Shown: positions 8,659 through 18,052, numbered from the stretch's first letter. The stretch is DNA of 64,000 nucleotides from Labrenzia sp. R4_2 (GCF_017743865.1 NZ_JAGHRJ010000001.1:930001-994000), one strand, 5' to 3'. A program made the numbers and translations. The notes: generated by a model not told the origin, from the sequence alone.

Positions 8659-8743
8659 TTCATCAGGTGTAGATTAGGGGAAACCTCATCGCCTAATCTT
8701 ACATCTTGAAAACCAATTTTCATTAACTTCGCAAGATCTACAA

Positions 8744-9499
8744 ATGTCTATCATCAACCAGTGTCTCGAGCTTGTTCGCGGAGAAGCTTACTACGTTACT
8801 TATCCGGCGCGTCCGCTGCCGCAAGACTATTGGGAAGCGAAACAAGATCCGGATGGGTTGGTTCGAGATCCAACCGGCGAGCGTGAGATGCGTAAGGAAG
8901 ATGTGCGCTACATTGCCGATTATATAAACGCGCGTGCGCCTGGAACTGTTCTCGACATTGGATTTGGTCTCGGGGAATTGCTGGAACAGATCGACGATAA
9001 GAACACCTGCCACGGTTTGGATCCTTCAGAGCTCGCAGTTGAGGTTGCGCAAAATTGGTGCTCTGCGAAGCTTCGGCGGGGCGTGTTGGAGAGGGGCCAT
9101 TATCCCGGTGAGATGTTTGATGTCGTCGTTGCAAATCATGTAATCGAACATGTTGACGAACCGCTGCCGTTTGTCTCCGAGATATTTAACATCTTGAAGG
9201 CTGGCGGAGATTTCATCTGCGGGACACCCAATTTTGGCAGTGCTGCAGCTCGCGTCTACGGCGAGCGGTTCAGGTTGCTGCACGACCCAACCCATGTCAG
9301 CCTATTCACCGATGATTCCCTGATACGTTTGTTGCGCGATACGGGGTTTATAATTGAGAAAGTCGAGTATCCGTTTTTCGGCACCCGGTTTGCTTCTGTC
9401 GATGCATTTGAATCGATGGTCCGGGGGGACGCGAAAGTCTCACCTGCATTTTGGGGATCTTTTGTAACGGTTGTGGCACGCAAACCGGATCACAAATGA
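8744..9499 (+). CDS. SAM-dependent methyltransferase (class I), glycan cluster
   Basis: A 251-residue class I methyltransferase. The SAM-binding motif I is VLDIGFGLGELL (residues 69-80), followed by CHGLDPSELAVEVA and the motif IV/V region FDVVVANHVIEHVDEPLPFVSEIFN and LKAGGDFICGTPN. Such Methyltransf_11/23 proteins in polysaccharide clusters usually O- or N-methylate sugars or cap glycan chains. It lies between the NeuB-like and NeuA-like genes (85 and 25 bases), probably one transcript. The substrate is unknown. Confidence 0.8.
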   Translation: MSIINQCLELVRGEAYYVTYPARPLPQDYWEAKQDPDGLVRDPTGEREMRKEDVRYIADYINARAPGTVLDIGFGLGELLEQIDDKNTCHGLDPSELAVEVAQNWCSAKLRRGVLERGHYPGEMFDVVVANHVIEHVDEPLPFVSEIFNILKAGGDFICGTPNFGSAAARVYGERFRLLHDPTHVSLFTDDSLIRLLRDTGFIIEKVEYPFFGTRFASVDAFESMVRGDAKVSPAFWGSFVTVVARKPDHK

Positions 9500-9524
9500 A
9501 ACCACGAACATCAGAGAGCTGCCA

Positions 9525-10706
9525 ATGAAAATCGTTGCGGCGATTCCGGCCAGAGGGGGGTCTGTTGGACTTCCAGGCAAAAATATCCGGCCCTTGAACG
9601 GGGTGCCACTAGTGGGACGAACCGTTCGCGCGGCCCGGGGGTCGCGATTCGTGTCTGATGTGTTTGTCTCCAGTGACTCGCAAGACATATTATCAATTGC
9701 AAGCAAGTATGGTGCGATACCAGTGAAGCGTCCTGACGAGCTCTCAGGTCCGAAAGCAAGTTCTGAATCCGCGCTTTTGCATTTGTTGACCTCCCAGCTT
9801 TCGCTTGTCACCGAGCCGCCGGACATTCTTGTGTTCTTGCAATGTACGGCGCCTTTCACACAGGCTCACCATGTTGATCAGGTGATCGAGGCCTTGCTGA
9901 CCAAGGATGCCAACAGTGCGATCTCTGTGGTTGACGATCACGGGTTTTATTGGGAAATCGGCGAAAACGGTGAGGGGCTTGGTATTAACCACGACCCCAA
10001 AAAGCCACGTATCCGCAGACAAGACATCTCGGCACGCTACCGCGAAAATGGAGCAGTTTATGCAATGCGTGTGCCCGAGTTTCTGACGGAAGAGAATCGC
10101 TATTGCGGAAAGACAATTCTCGTTCCTGTAGACTCGACCTGGATAGAAATCGATACCTCGCAAGACTGGGATATGGCGGAAGCCTTTATTCGCACGGAGC
10201 CGTTTACCGGAGAAATCTCAAGACCATTTTCAGGATCAGTAAAAGGGCTCGTAACAGGATTTGCAGGTGTGCATACGAACAATTCGGTCTTCCTCAATCA
10301 GGACGGAACGGAGTCCATTATTTGCAACCGATATGACGAGATCGGTCTGGATCGGCTGATTGGCCATGGAGTTAGCCTGTTGATGGTTGACCGAGAGGAA
10401 GACAAACTGGCGTCCCAGCGCGCGCGTAAGTTGGCAATGGAGTATAAATATCACGCCTTTGATAAAATGCAGATCGTGTCGACCTGGCTGCAAAAACGAC
10501 AGCTTAATTGGTCGGAAATTGCTTATATCGGTGCCGATGTCGCCGATATCAAATGTATGGAAGCCTGTGCCTTTAGTGCAGCGCCGCGGAACGCTTCTTC
10601 CCAAGTAAAAGCCGTTGCTGATGTTGTCCTCGATGCATCAGGAGGCGACGGGGTTTTAAATGAATTGAGTGAGTTATTGATTTCGCACAGTATCGTGCCA
10701 GCATGA
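9525..10706 (+). CDS. CMP-nonulosonate cytidylyltransferase (NeuA-like) fused to a degenerate HAD domain
   Basis: A 393-residue two-domain protein. Residues 1-225 are a NeuA/KdsB-type cytidylyltransferase: IPARGGSVGLPGKNIRPL, FVSSDS, FLQCTAPF, ENGAVYAMR and WIEIDTSQDW. The usual Lys in the GGSKG loop is Val14. Residues 238-390 match the KdsC/HAD phosphatase domain found in some sialic-acid synthetases (GVSLLMVDREEDKLASQRARKL, DKMQIVSTWL, IAYIGADVADIKCM). The motif I aspartates of DxD are Gly245 and Ala247, so phosphatase activity is not expected; K314 and D341 remain. A comparable inactive HAD tail is known in vertebrate CMAS, where it is structural. The start is ATG 9525 with GAGAG upstream; the longer frame from 9471 overlaps the methyltransferase. 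Confidence 0.82.
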   Translation: MKIVAAIPARGGSVGLPGKNIRPLNGVPLVGRTVRAARGSRFVSDVFVSSDSQDILSIASKYGAIPVKRPDELSGPKASSESALLHLLTSQLSLVTEPPDILVFLQCTAPFTQAHHVDQVIEALLTKDANSAISVVDDHGFYWEIGENGEGLGINHDPKKPRIRRQDISARYRENGAVYAMRVPEFLTEENRYCGKTILVPVDSTWIEIDTSQDWDMAEAFIRTEPFTGEISRPFSGSVKGLVTGFAGVHTNNSVFLNQDGTESIICNRYDEIGLDRLIGHGVSLLMVDREEDKLASQRARKLAMEYKYHAFDKMQIVSTWLQKRQLNWSEIAYIGADVADIKCMEACAFSAAPRNASSQVKAVADVVLDASGGDGVLNELSELLISHSIVPA

Positions 10707-10815
10707 ATTTAAAGGCATTGCTACCTGACCGATACTGTGGTTGCACACTGGTCCATGGGTTCGTAATTCTACTGAAGGATAGTGAAGGATTTCTTTGGAG
10801 GGGTAAGGGATTTCG

Positions 10816-11697
10816 ATGACAGATGTATTCCAAATGCTGTCTGATATAGGGGCGGTGGCTAAAGAACATCAGGAATTGTTTGCGCATCGAACGAGGGACC
10901 GTGAGGACCTCAACGTCTATCGAGACCGTTTGTCCGGTGTGATTTACATTGATGGGTTCTACGCTGGAGACGAGGTCTACGAAGACGGTGACTATAGAAA
11001 AGCCAGTCTTTCACGCGCGGGATCACGTGACTATGAAATCATGTGTGATGTGGAACGTAGAGCTGCTGCCTATAGAGCGTTTGTTGCAGGGCGATCAGTA
11101 TTGGAATTTGGCTGCGGCGACGGGGCATTTCTACAGAGGGTACGTGGAGAGGTAACCACTTGTATTGGTGTTGAACTACAGCGGGATTATGTATCAGCAC
11201 TCAACGAAGATGGCATTGAATGCTGCTCTTCTTTAGATAGTTTAGAGGGTTCAACGTACGATACTGTCGTCAGCTTCCATGTGCTGGAGCACCTGCCAGA
11301 TCCAATGTCTGTTCTTTTTGAATTGAAACGCGTTCTGAAACCGGGCGGTATTCTTGTTGTCGAGGTACCTCATGCCAGGGATCTGCTAATCAGCGAACTC
11401 AAAAACAAGGCGTTTACTGACTTTACTCTTTGGAGCCAGCACTTGGTGTTGCACACACGAGAAAGCCTCCGACGTCTTCTGACTGCTGCAGGTTTTGAGA
11501 ACATCATTGTGGAGGGGGTACAGCGCTATTCGCTCTCAAATCACTTGACGTGGCTGTCTAAGGGGGCTCCCGGAGGGCACAAATCTGCCCTTTCTGCAAT
11601 TGATACGCCAGATCTAAAAAAATCATATGAAGCGGCGCTAAACCGGATCGATGCCACCGACACTCTCGTAGCCATTGCTCGTGCACCAGCCCAATGA
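10816..11697 (+). CDS. SAM-dependent methyltransferase, second in the glycan cluster
   Basis: A 293-residue class I methyltransferase with motif I VLEFGCGDGAFLQ (residues 95-107), CIGVELQRDYVSAL, and VVSFHVLEHLPDPMSVLFEL then LKPGGILVVEVPHARD. The first 90 residues form an extra N-terminal region of unknown role (KEHQELFAHRT...YRDRLSGVIYIDGFYAGDEVYEDGDY). TTTGGAGGGG precedes the ATG. Base composition is low for the window: 26 of 60 are G or C at 11,221-11,280. Likely substrate is a sugar nucleotide or a growing glycan, by context only. Confidence 0.78.
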   Translation: MTDVFQMLSDIGAVAKEHQELFAHRTRDREDLNVYRDRLSGVIYIDGFYAGDEVYEDGDYRKASLSRAGSRDYEIMCDVERRAAAYRAFVAGRSVLEFGCGDGAFLQRVRGEVTTCIGVELQRDYVSALNEDGIECCSSLDSLEGSTYDTVVSFHVLEHLPDPMSVLFELKRVLKPGGILVVEVPHARDLLISELKNKAFTDFTLWSQHLVLHTRESLRRLLTAAGFENIIVEGVQRYSLSNHLTWLSKGAPGGHKSALSAIDTPDLKKSYEAALNRIDATDTLVAIARAPAQ

Positions 11698-11713
11698 CTG
11701 GGGTCCCTTCGTT

Positions 11714-13567
11714 TTAAAGACCGAGCCGAGCGTTTCTCTGGTCAGGCGACCAGTCAGACAATTGTTTATCCAGTTCTTTGATAATCTCGGGTACAAACTC
11801 TGCGCATGCTCGATCAGTGTACGAATACATGTAGATCATTGAAGGATACCAAGGTGGATTGTCCTGGCCCAAGAGCAGGGCAGGCTCTTGCGGACCAAAA
11901 CGGATCGTAGGGACATTGTAAATTCCACAGATATCCGCAACGCTCGTATTGGCCGAAACCACAAAGTCGCAGCAGTTTGTGAGAGCAGCTGCACCCAGCA
12001 AGTCGTCAAATAGGTCAACGTCTTCGAAAAAGTTGAATTTTTCCGGAAAACGTTTTTGAAAGTATTGGATCTCCTTGGCGACGGTTGCGTATTGCAAATT
12101 CACAAAGATGGCATCCCTAGATTCAAGAATTGGTGAAAACTCAGGCGCTGACAGATAGAAGCGGGCGCGACTGGCCGCCAGGTTTCGCGACCGCCAGGAG
12201 AAACCGACAACCGGCTTTTCTTCATACCCCTTCAAGCGTTTCAGATAAGAAATCGCTCGGTCTTTCTCGAAAGAATAGACCGGACATCGTGCGTCTTTGA
12301 AAGATTGAAACGTTGGCCGTAAGACACCAGCTAAATCGGCCATACTCATGTGGTAGTCGTAATCGAAAGCTGTTTGCTCTTTGTCTGCATTCATTTTGGC
12401 AAGGCGGGCGGTTGCCTCGGGAAAGGAATAACTAAAGAACTTGGCACCTTTCTCTGAGGTCTCAATAATGACCTTTTCGGCTTTGGCGATAAGTTCAGGT
12501 AGAACCGTTCCGGATTTCAAGGCGTCGCCGAGTCCCTGATCGCCCCATATCATTATCGTTTTGTTCGAGAGGTCTTCGCCGTTCCACAATGGAACTTCAA
12601 ATTTGCGTTTCATCACCGTACCTGACGGATCATCAAAACGTGCCCTGTGAAGCGGCCACCCTCTCTTTAGGTCGCCATTTGCAAGATATGCCAGCGACAA
12701 GTTCCAATCGATAGTAGGCGCGTGATCAGGTGCATTTTTTCTAGCTTTTTTAAGGGCTTTGAGTGATTCCTCGTTTTGCCTGCTCATTAGCAGGCTGACG
12801 CCTAGCGTGACACCTTTGTGATGGTCATAAGGATCAAGCTCGTAAGCTTGCTTCGAATAGTCGACCGCCATACTTGCCTCGTTCATAGAAAACAAAAGGC
12901 GGGCGGCTTCGTGTTTGATATCTGCGTTAGTGGGAAAGCGCTCCAAGGCCTCAGTTAACTCATATTGGCTGGGCTCATACTGCTGCAATTTTAGCCTGCA
13001 TCGGGCGCGTAAAATGTAGTTCTTAGGGTTGTCCGGCTCCAATATCACGGCCTTGATGAAGAAGTTTATTGCATGGTGTGCACGATCGGCAGCGAGAAGT
13101 AGGTTGCCGAAGTTACGGTAAGCGTCTTCGTTATCCGGATCCTCAACGAGCAGGCTTTGAAAGATATACTCAGCCTCTTCGAATTGCTTTTTGTCTGTAA
13201 GTGCAATGCCAGCTATATTTCGTGCTTCGCGTTCTTTGGGGTTAATCGTCAAAGCCTTGTTGCAAACTGCAAGCAGACTATCAGCATCCGCCCCCAGATC
13301 CATCATCGTGCGCGCAAGATTTGCGTAAAAAGGAGCCTGGTTCGGGTCGATCTCAATCGCCTTTTGGATGTATTCAAGTGCGCGTTTCGGATAGCCGAGT
13401 TGGCGGTATGTCACCCCGAGAAGGTGGACAGCATCTGCGTTGTTTGGAGCTTTTTTTACCGCTTGTTTGTAGATGCGCTGGGCTTTTTCGAATTCGCCGG
13501 TCTGTTGCAGAGCGATGCCCTTCAGCAGTCTGTCTCGAATGGTATTGGGCGCTGTTTGCGTTGCCAT
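11714..13567 (-). CDS. TPR protein with C-terminal glycosyltransferase-like domain
   Basis: A 617-residue protein with about seven tetratricopeptide repeats in residues 10-300 (patterns such as AVHLLGVTYRQLGYPKRALE and IEIDPNQAPFYANLA). A C-terminal GT-B-like domain follows, starting at IMIWGDQGLGDAL (residues 338-350) and continuing through VGFSWRSRNLAASRARF, FVNLQYATVAKEIQYF, CDFVVSANTSVADICGIYNVPTIRFG and PPWYPSMIYMY. This layout is common in alphaproteobacteria for TPR glycosyltransferases of uncertain target. It converges on the second methyltransferase with only 16 bases between stops. ATG 13567 is preferred because GAGG lies 9 bases upstream; an earlier ATG at 13582 lacks one. It is the best candidate for the transferase that uses the cluster's activated sugar. 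Confidence 0.72.
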   Translation of the reverse strand: MATQTAPNTIRDRLLKGIALQQTGEFEKAQRIYKQAVKKAPNNADAVHLLGVTYRQLGYPKRALEYIQKAIEIDPNQAPFYANLARTMMDLGADADSLLAVCNKALTINPKEREARNIAGIALTDKKQFEEAEYIFQSLLVEDPDNEDAYRNFGNLLLAADRAHHAINFFIKAVILEPDNPKNYILRARCRLKLQQYEPSQYELTEALERFPTNADIKHEAARLLFSMNEASMAVDYSKQAYELDPYDHHKGVTLGVSLLMSRQNEESLKALKKARKNAPDHAPTIDWNLSLAYLANGDLKRGWPLHRARFDDPSGTVMKRKFEVPLWNGEDLSNKTIMIWGDQGLGDALKSGTVLPELIAKAEKVIIETSEKGAKFFSYSFPEATARLAKMNADKEQTAFDYDYHMSMADLAGVLRPTFQSFKDARCPVYSFEKDRAISYLKRLKGYEEKPVVGFSWRSRNLAASRARFYLSAPEFSPILESRDAIFVNLQYATVAKEIQYFQKRFPEKFNFFEDVDLFDDLLGAAALTNCCDFVVSANTSVADICGIYNVPTIRFGPQEPALLLGQDNPPWYPSMIYMYSYTDRACAEFVPEIIKELDKQLSDWSPDQRNARLGL

Positions 13568-13750
13568 CGTTTTCAGCCTCATCGGGAATCAATCATCCCA
13601 GATTAACAGGCTGTGAAAAATGTGACAGTTGTGCTGATGAAACTGGGCAATTCCCTTGGGGATTGCCTTAGTTTCGAGAGCGGCGAAGAGCGAGCGCAGA
13701 TGAAGCAGGCAAGAGTAGGCTACGAAGACAGGCGTATAAAGCCTCGGCGC

Positions 13751-13824
13751 GGTGGGCGAAACTGGGATTGAACCAGTATCCTTTCCGTCGTGACCGGAAT
13801 GCTCTCCCGCTGGGCTAGTCACCC
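13751..13824 (-). tRNA. tRNA-Val(CAC)-like gene, possibly degenerate
   Basis: The minus strand folds as a cloverleaf: acceptor GGGTGAC/TTCGCCC, D arm GCCC-AGCGGGA-GAGC, perfect anticodon stem TTCCG/CGGAA with loop GTCACGA (anticodon CAC), and a perfect T arm ACTGG-TTCAATC-CCAGT. The conserved U8, A14, G18G19, U33 and TTC of the T loop are present. Odd features are a C-U pair at the base of the acceptor stem, a C-A pair in the D stem, G at position 32, and a 3' end reading ACCG, not ACCA. It may be a functional divergent tRNA or a decaying one. It lies 86 bases downstream of gph and its 3' end faces the glycan cluster. Confidence 0.55.
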
Positions 13825-13910
13825 GCAACATAGAATGTAAACAGGTCTCCATCTAGCGATTTTGGGAAAGACAAGAGCCACTTAGCCTTCTCCCGGCTTT
13901 AGTCATCGTT

Positions 13911-14573
13911 TCAGGTTCGAAGGTCGGCGACTGCATCCGCAAGTTCGTCAAAATGGGAAATGATGCGATCCGGACCAAGTTCACTAACCGGTACAGGCGT
14001 ATATCCAAAATCAACGGCGACAACGGGAATGCCCGCGGCGCGGGCAGCTTTGATGTCGGTTACACTGTCGCCGATCATGATTGAGCCGTCCGGGGTGCCG
14101 CCAGCGCGCTTTATGGCACCCAGGACTGGTTCTGCATAGGGCTTGGAAACGGCGAAGGTATCGCCTCCGACCACCGCATCGAAGTGATCTGTCATATTGA
14201 GCGCGGCAAGCAAGGGCAGCGTAAGGCGCTCGCTCTTGTTGGTGCAAACCGCCAGCTTCCAGCCATCGGCACGGAAACGGTCTAGGGCTGGAACAACACC
14301 ATCGAACGGCCGTGTGTGAACAGCGATGTTGGCAGCGTAGTACTCCAGGAAGTCTTCATAAAGCGGTGTGATCGTCTCGTCCGACCAGGCAATTTCAAGA
14401 TAGTCCAAGCCGCGCTGTAAAAGCACCTTGGCTCCCATGCCAACCATGTTGGCGACCTTGTCCTGAGGAACAGTCCCATGACCAGCGTTGTCCAGAACCG
14501 CATTCAAGCTCGCAACAAGATCTTCCATGGAAGACACGAGTGTGCCGTCCAGATCGAACACAAGTACAGACAT
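13911..14573 (-). CDS. gph: Phosphoglycolate phosphatase-type HAD hydrolase
   Basis: A 220-residue HAD phosphatase with all motifs intact: FDLDGTLVSS (nucleophile Asp, residues 6-15), VCTNKSE, the Lys in VSKPYAEP, and MIGDSVTDIKAARAAG. The helical cap begins SMEDLVASLNAVL. This matches the Gph family, which removes phosphate from 2-phosphoglycolate formed during DNA repair or oxygenase side reactions; other small phosphate esters are possible. It lies downstream of the chemoreceptor gene on the same strand, 125 bases away. Confidence 0.87.
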   Translation of the reverse strand: MSVLVFDLDGTLVSSMEDLVASLNAVLDNAGHGTVPQDKVANMVGMGAKVLLQRGLDYLEIAWSDETITPLYEDFLEYYAANIAVHTRPFDGVVPALDRFRADGWKLAVCTNKSERLTLPLLAALNMTDHFDAVVGGDTFAVSKPYAEPVLGAIKRAGGTPDGSIMIGDSVTDIKAARAAGIPVVAVDFGYTPVPVSELGPDRIISHFDELADAVADLRT

Positions 14574-14698
14574 GAAACCCTCAGCTATAAGAAAACAGGG
14601 TTCTGCCTAGCGGTCTTTGTGGCTTCCCGCAAGATCCCGCAAGCGATTGGACGCCTGGCTTTGAGGCGAAAATCAAAGTGTAAAAAGGCCGCTGCTTG

Positions 14699-16468
14699 TC
14701 ACAGCTTATAGGCCGTGCGGAACCCGCCCCAATGGCGGCCTTGCACCAGGATCGGCGCATCAATTTCCTGCATCCAGATGATGTTTCCGCCTCCCATGTC
14801 CCTTGGATAGGACTGGACAAGGTAAGGCCGCATGTTGCGGGCAGCGCTCAAGCCAGCCCGGTCATCAAAGATCCGTTTGTTCCGGCTGTTGGCAGTGTTC
14901 CAGGCGGGATCATCCGGTTTTTGCGGTTTTGAGAAGATGAGGTTGTGAACCGGTAGGTACCCGTTGCGGTCGACTGCTGCGCAAAAAGCCATACCAGAGC
15001 TGTTTTTCAGGATCTCCTCCTGAATGTCCGGCAGCGCGCGTTCCAAGGAGCTGAGAGCTCTTGTCGAGACTTGGAGAGGGTCGGTGCCGTCTATCGGCTT
15101 GTAGTCTGTGTCAAAGAGAGCGTCCAGGGACAACGCGCCACTTTCAATCATGTGTTCCATTGCCAAGGCGACCCGCGCCGCACCAGATTGCGCTGTTTCA
15201 ATCTGCTTGGCGAAGCCTTGCTTCAAAGACGCTATCCGTTGTTCGAGCGCGCTCCTGAAATCCCCCGCCGAAGACGTGAAGGCGCAATGACATCCGCCAT
15301 CTGAAACGTTTACGACCTTTGCTTCCGTCGCGCCGATCCCACTCAAGTCAAGACGCAGCACAGCGCCTGTGTACGGGAGAGTGTCAGCGTCGGTAATGAA
15401 CAAAACGCCGCCCATGGAAATGTCTCGCGTTTCGATCCGCATTGTGACATTTCCACTGGTCGCCGTTCCTGACAATTTCAGCGGCAATCGATCATCAACC
15501 CTACGGTCACCAACATCCGTCTGCCGGATCATCATGGCAAAGCGGGCCTGGAGCGCCTTGGTGCTGGCGCTCATATTGTCACCGGCATCGCGAACCAGCG
15601 TACCACTTTGCTCAGCCTCGGCGGCAGAGGCGTTAATCCGGTCGACGTGGCGCACGACGTCTTGAACGAAGCTTTTGGTATCTTCGGCTTGCCGGCTCAC
15701 TGTTTCGGTGGTTTCGACCTGCGCCTGCACCGCTTGTTCGACTGCCGCGAAACTTGGACGAATTTGGCCGATCACGTCAATGATCCGACCAACGGATCCA
15801 ATACTCATTTCAGCGGATTGGTTCAGCTTGTTGATATTGGCAACGATCTGTTCTGTGGCAGATTGGGTTTCCACGGAGAGCGACTTCACCTCGCCGGCAA
15901 CCACGGCAAATCCCTTGCCGGCGTCCCCGGCACGTGCCGCCTCAATGGTCGCATTCAGAGCCAGAAGGTTGGTCTGCTTTGCGATGTCGGAGATGAGACC
16001 GACAACATTTGCGATATCTTCGATTGCGTTTTTAAGCTCTAGAACACCTTGATTGGCTTGGTCGGCAATATCGCGGGCCTCAACCGCCAAATCATTTGAA
16101 ACGCTAACCTGGGAGCCGATTTGTGCGCTGGCGGCGGAGAGTTCCTGAATGGAATGCGTCAGCTCGCCAACATTATCGTTGGCTTTGGCTGCTTGATCGG
16201 TCAGGACTTGGCTTTCAGATATGATGGATCCCAAGGTGCTGGCCTGCTCCACCAAGCGGTCCTGCACTTTGGTTGCCGCAGCATCAATGCTTTTCGCCGC
16301 AACTTGAAGGTCATCTTCCAGACTGTCGAGGGCACGGCTCAAACCGCTGGATGCGTTCTCAGTTTTAGCGTCGCCATCTGAGACTGGATTCTCGTGTGCT
16401 TGAGTGTCGTCAGGCACCAAGTCGACTTCGCCAACAGAAGTCTTCCGCCGCATCTTAACACTGAACAT
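14699..16468 (-). CDS. Soluble methyl-accepting chemotaxis protein with PilZ domain
   Basis: A 589-residue chemoreceptor without a membrane segment. An N-terminal coiled coil leads into the signalling hairpin ([20 protein letters not shown] then [26 protein letters not shown], about residues 155-205). Around residues 316-400 comes a PilZ-like domain with the c-di-GMP pattern RRVDDR and DISMGG. The last 150 residues hold a globular sensor-like domain with [15 protein letters not shown] and [17 protein letters not shown], a block I recall from other alphaproteobacterial receptors. AAGGG precedes the ATG. The layout suggests that c-di-GMP modulates a cytoplasmic receptor; several GGDEF proteins are encoded nearby. 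Confidence 0.85.
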   Translation of the reverse strand: MFSVKMRRKTSVGEVDLVPDDTQAHENPVSDGDAKTENASSGLSRALDSLEDDLQVAAKSIDAAATKVQDRLVEQASTLGSIISESQVLTDQAAKANDNVGELTHSIQELSAASAQIGSQVSVSNDLAVEARDIADQANQGVLELKNAIEDIANVVGLISDIAKQTNLLALNATIEAARAGDAGKGFAVVAGEVKSLSVETQSATEQIVANINKLNQSAEMSIGSVGRIIDVIGQIRPSFAAVEQAVQAQVETTETVSRQAEDTKSFVQDVVRHVDRINASAAEAEQSGTLVRDAGDNMSASTKALQARFAMMIRQTDVGDRRVDDRLPLKLSGTATSGNVTMRIETRDISMGGVLFITDADTLPYTGAVLRLDLSGIGATEAKVVNVSDGGCHCAFTSSAGDFRSALEQRIASLKQGFAKQIETAQSGAARVALAMEHMIESGALSLDALFDTDYKPIDGTDPLQVSTRALSSLERALPDIQEEILKNSSGMAFCAAVDRNGYLPVHNLIFSKPQKPDDPAWNTANSRNKRIFDDRAGLSAARNMRPYLVQSYPRDMGGGNIIWMQEIDAPILVQGRHWGGFRTAYKL

Positions 16469-16708
16469 TTGTCGCGCCCTTATAGAGTGTTCTGCGATTC
16501 AATCAGGCAATATTTCCAGAAGGGTCTGAACCTTACGTTAACCATGCCCAATATGTTGGCAGGCGCCGTTCTTGGTTGAAAACTGGAAACGATCTGGACC
16601 CGTGCTTGCCTGACATGTTAAGGACCGCGCGGCCATCTGAACTGATCGGAGGGCAAGCGCTGGAAGTGCGGCGCTAACCAGCGACGCAGAGGCCGGAAAG
16701 GGCGAGGC

Positions 16709-17407
16709 ATGAGCGACAACCTGAAACAGCAGGCAGCTGAACGCGCGGCGGAAGATGTCACCTCCGGCATGCGCCTTGGTATCGGCACAGGGTCGACTGC
16801 AGAGTTCTTCGTTCACGCCCTTGCAAAACGTGTCGCAGACGGACTGGATGTGATCGGCGTTCCGACCTCTGAGCGCACAGCAGAGCTTGCTGCCAGTTTG
16901 GGAATAAAACTCACCACCTTGGAAGAGTTGCCCGAGCTGGATCTTACCGTTGACGGTGCAGATGAGCTGGATGCCAACCTGGCCCTGATTAAGGGCGGCG
17001 GCGGAGCCTTGCTGCGGGAAAAGATTGTCGCAGCTGCTTCCGGCAAAATGATCGTCATCGCAGATGGCACAAAGAATGTTGATACGCTCGGGCAATTTCC
17101 GTTGCCGATTGAAGTTGTGCCGTTTGGTCAAGAAGCCACGCGGCGGGCCATCCTGTCGCTGTTTAAGGAAATGGGCTTGCCTCAAGACCTACAGCTGAGA
17201 ATGGCCGGGGGGCATCCTTTTGTCACAGATGGCGGGCATCACATCTTTGACGCCCATCTTCTGAAGATCGAAGAACCTGAAACGCTTGCACAAGCTCTGG
17301 TAAAGATCCCGGGCGTTGTTGAGCATGGTCTTTTCCTCAATCTTGCCTCCAAGGCTTACGTGGCCGGTGAAGATGGGGTAAAGACGATTACGCCTGCGTC
17401 GATTTAG
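16709..17407 (+). CDS. rpiA: Ribose-5-phosphate isomerase A
   Basis: A 232-residue enzyme interconverting ribose-5-phosphate and ribulose-5-phosphate in the pentose phosphate pathway. The family blocks are all present: [65 protein letters not shown] (catalytic Asp and Lys region), and [18 protein letters not shown]. The length is standard. It precedes the DUF2059 gene by 51 bases on the same strand, and gor follows after a terminator. Confidence 0.96.
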   Translation: MSDNLKQQAAERAAEDVTSGMRLGIGTGSTAEFFVHALAKRVADGLDVIGVPTSERTAELAASLGIKLTTLEELPELDLTVDGADELDANLALIKGGGGALLREKIVAAASGKMIVIADGTKNVDTLGQFPLPIEVVPFGQEATRRAILSLFKEMGLPQDLQLRMAGGHPFVTDGGHHIFDAHLLKIEEPETLAQALVKIPGVVEHGLFLNLASKAYVAGEDGVKTITPASI

Positions 17408-17458
17408 CGAATTTTGGTTGCCGGATCGCCTCCGGAAAACCGCCAAGGAGTCAAGGAA

Positions 17459-17971
17459 ATGAAGTCAGTGAAGTTTGCCGGTGTTGGTCTCGCCATGTTG
17501 GCGTGGGGCGCGATCTCCGGCGGTGCGGTTGCTCAGGACAGCTTTTCAGAAAGTCATTTGGAAGCTGCAAAAGCTGTTGCCTTGGAAACCAAAGTCCTGG
17601 AACCGTTCGACGCCATCTTGTTCGTAATGGCGGAACAGACCCTGTCCGCTTTCACGCAGAATGAACCGACGCGTGCGGAAGAAATCGCAGAGGTCGTGGA
17701 ACAGGTCGCGTTGGAGCTCGCTCCGCGCCGTGCCGTATTAAATGAGCAGATCTTCCGCATTTGGGCGACCGCCTTTACCGAAGAAGAGCTGGTCCAGCTG
17801 GCTGAATTCTATCGTACCCCGCTCGGTATGAAATTGCGCGACAGTGTCGCCGACATTACAGCTGCATCTGTGGAAGCCAGCCGCGAATGGCAGGATCGGT
17901 TGAGCGTCGATATCGTTGCGATGGTGCAGGAAGAATTGGACAAGCGCAGCGCTGCGGCCACAAACCAATAA
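17459..17971 (+). CDS. DUF2059 exported protein
   Basis: A 170-residue protein with a Sec signal peptide (MKSVKFAGVGLAMLAWG... cleaved near AVAQ/D) and the DUF2059 helical domain, recognised by FTEEELVQLAEFYRTPLGMK near residues 108-127. The family is periplasmic and of unknown function, often beside rpiA in alphaproteobacteria as far as I recall. AAGGAG about 10 bases upstream favours ATG 17459 over the earlier in-frame start at 17414. Confidence 0.85.
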   Translation: MKSVKFAGVGLAMLAWGAISGGAVAQDSFSESHLEAAKAVALETKVLEPFDAILFVMAEQTLSAFTQNEPTRAEEIAEVVEQVALELAPRRAVLNEQIFRIWATAFTEEELVQLAEFYRTPLGMKLRDSVADITAASVEASREWQDRLSVDIVAMVQEELDKRSAAATNQ

Positions 17972-18052
17972 GTGATCAAGGCGTGAGCAATGAGTTTGCG
18001 CATGCTTTTTCAGATCTTGAGACGGGGCAATCGTCCGCACTGTCTGCAAATC

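Noticed and set aside
13589-13852. Minus-strand reading frame across the tRNA-like gene
   Set aside because: The peptide stretch GSIPVSPTAP is the usual false translation of a tRNA T arm.
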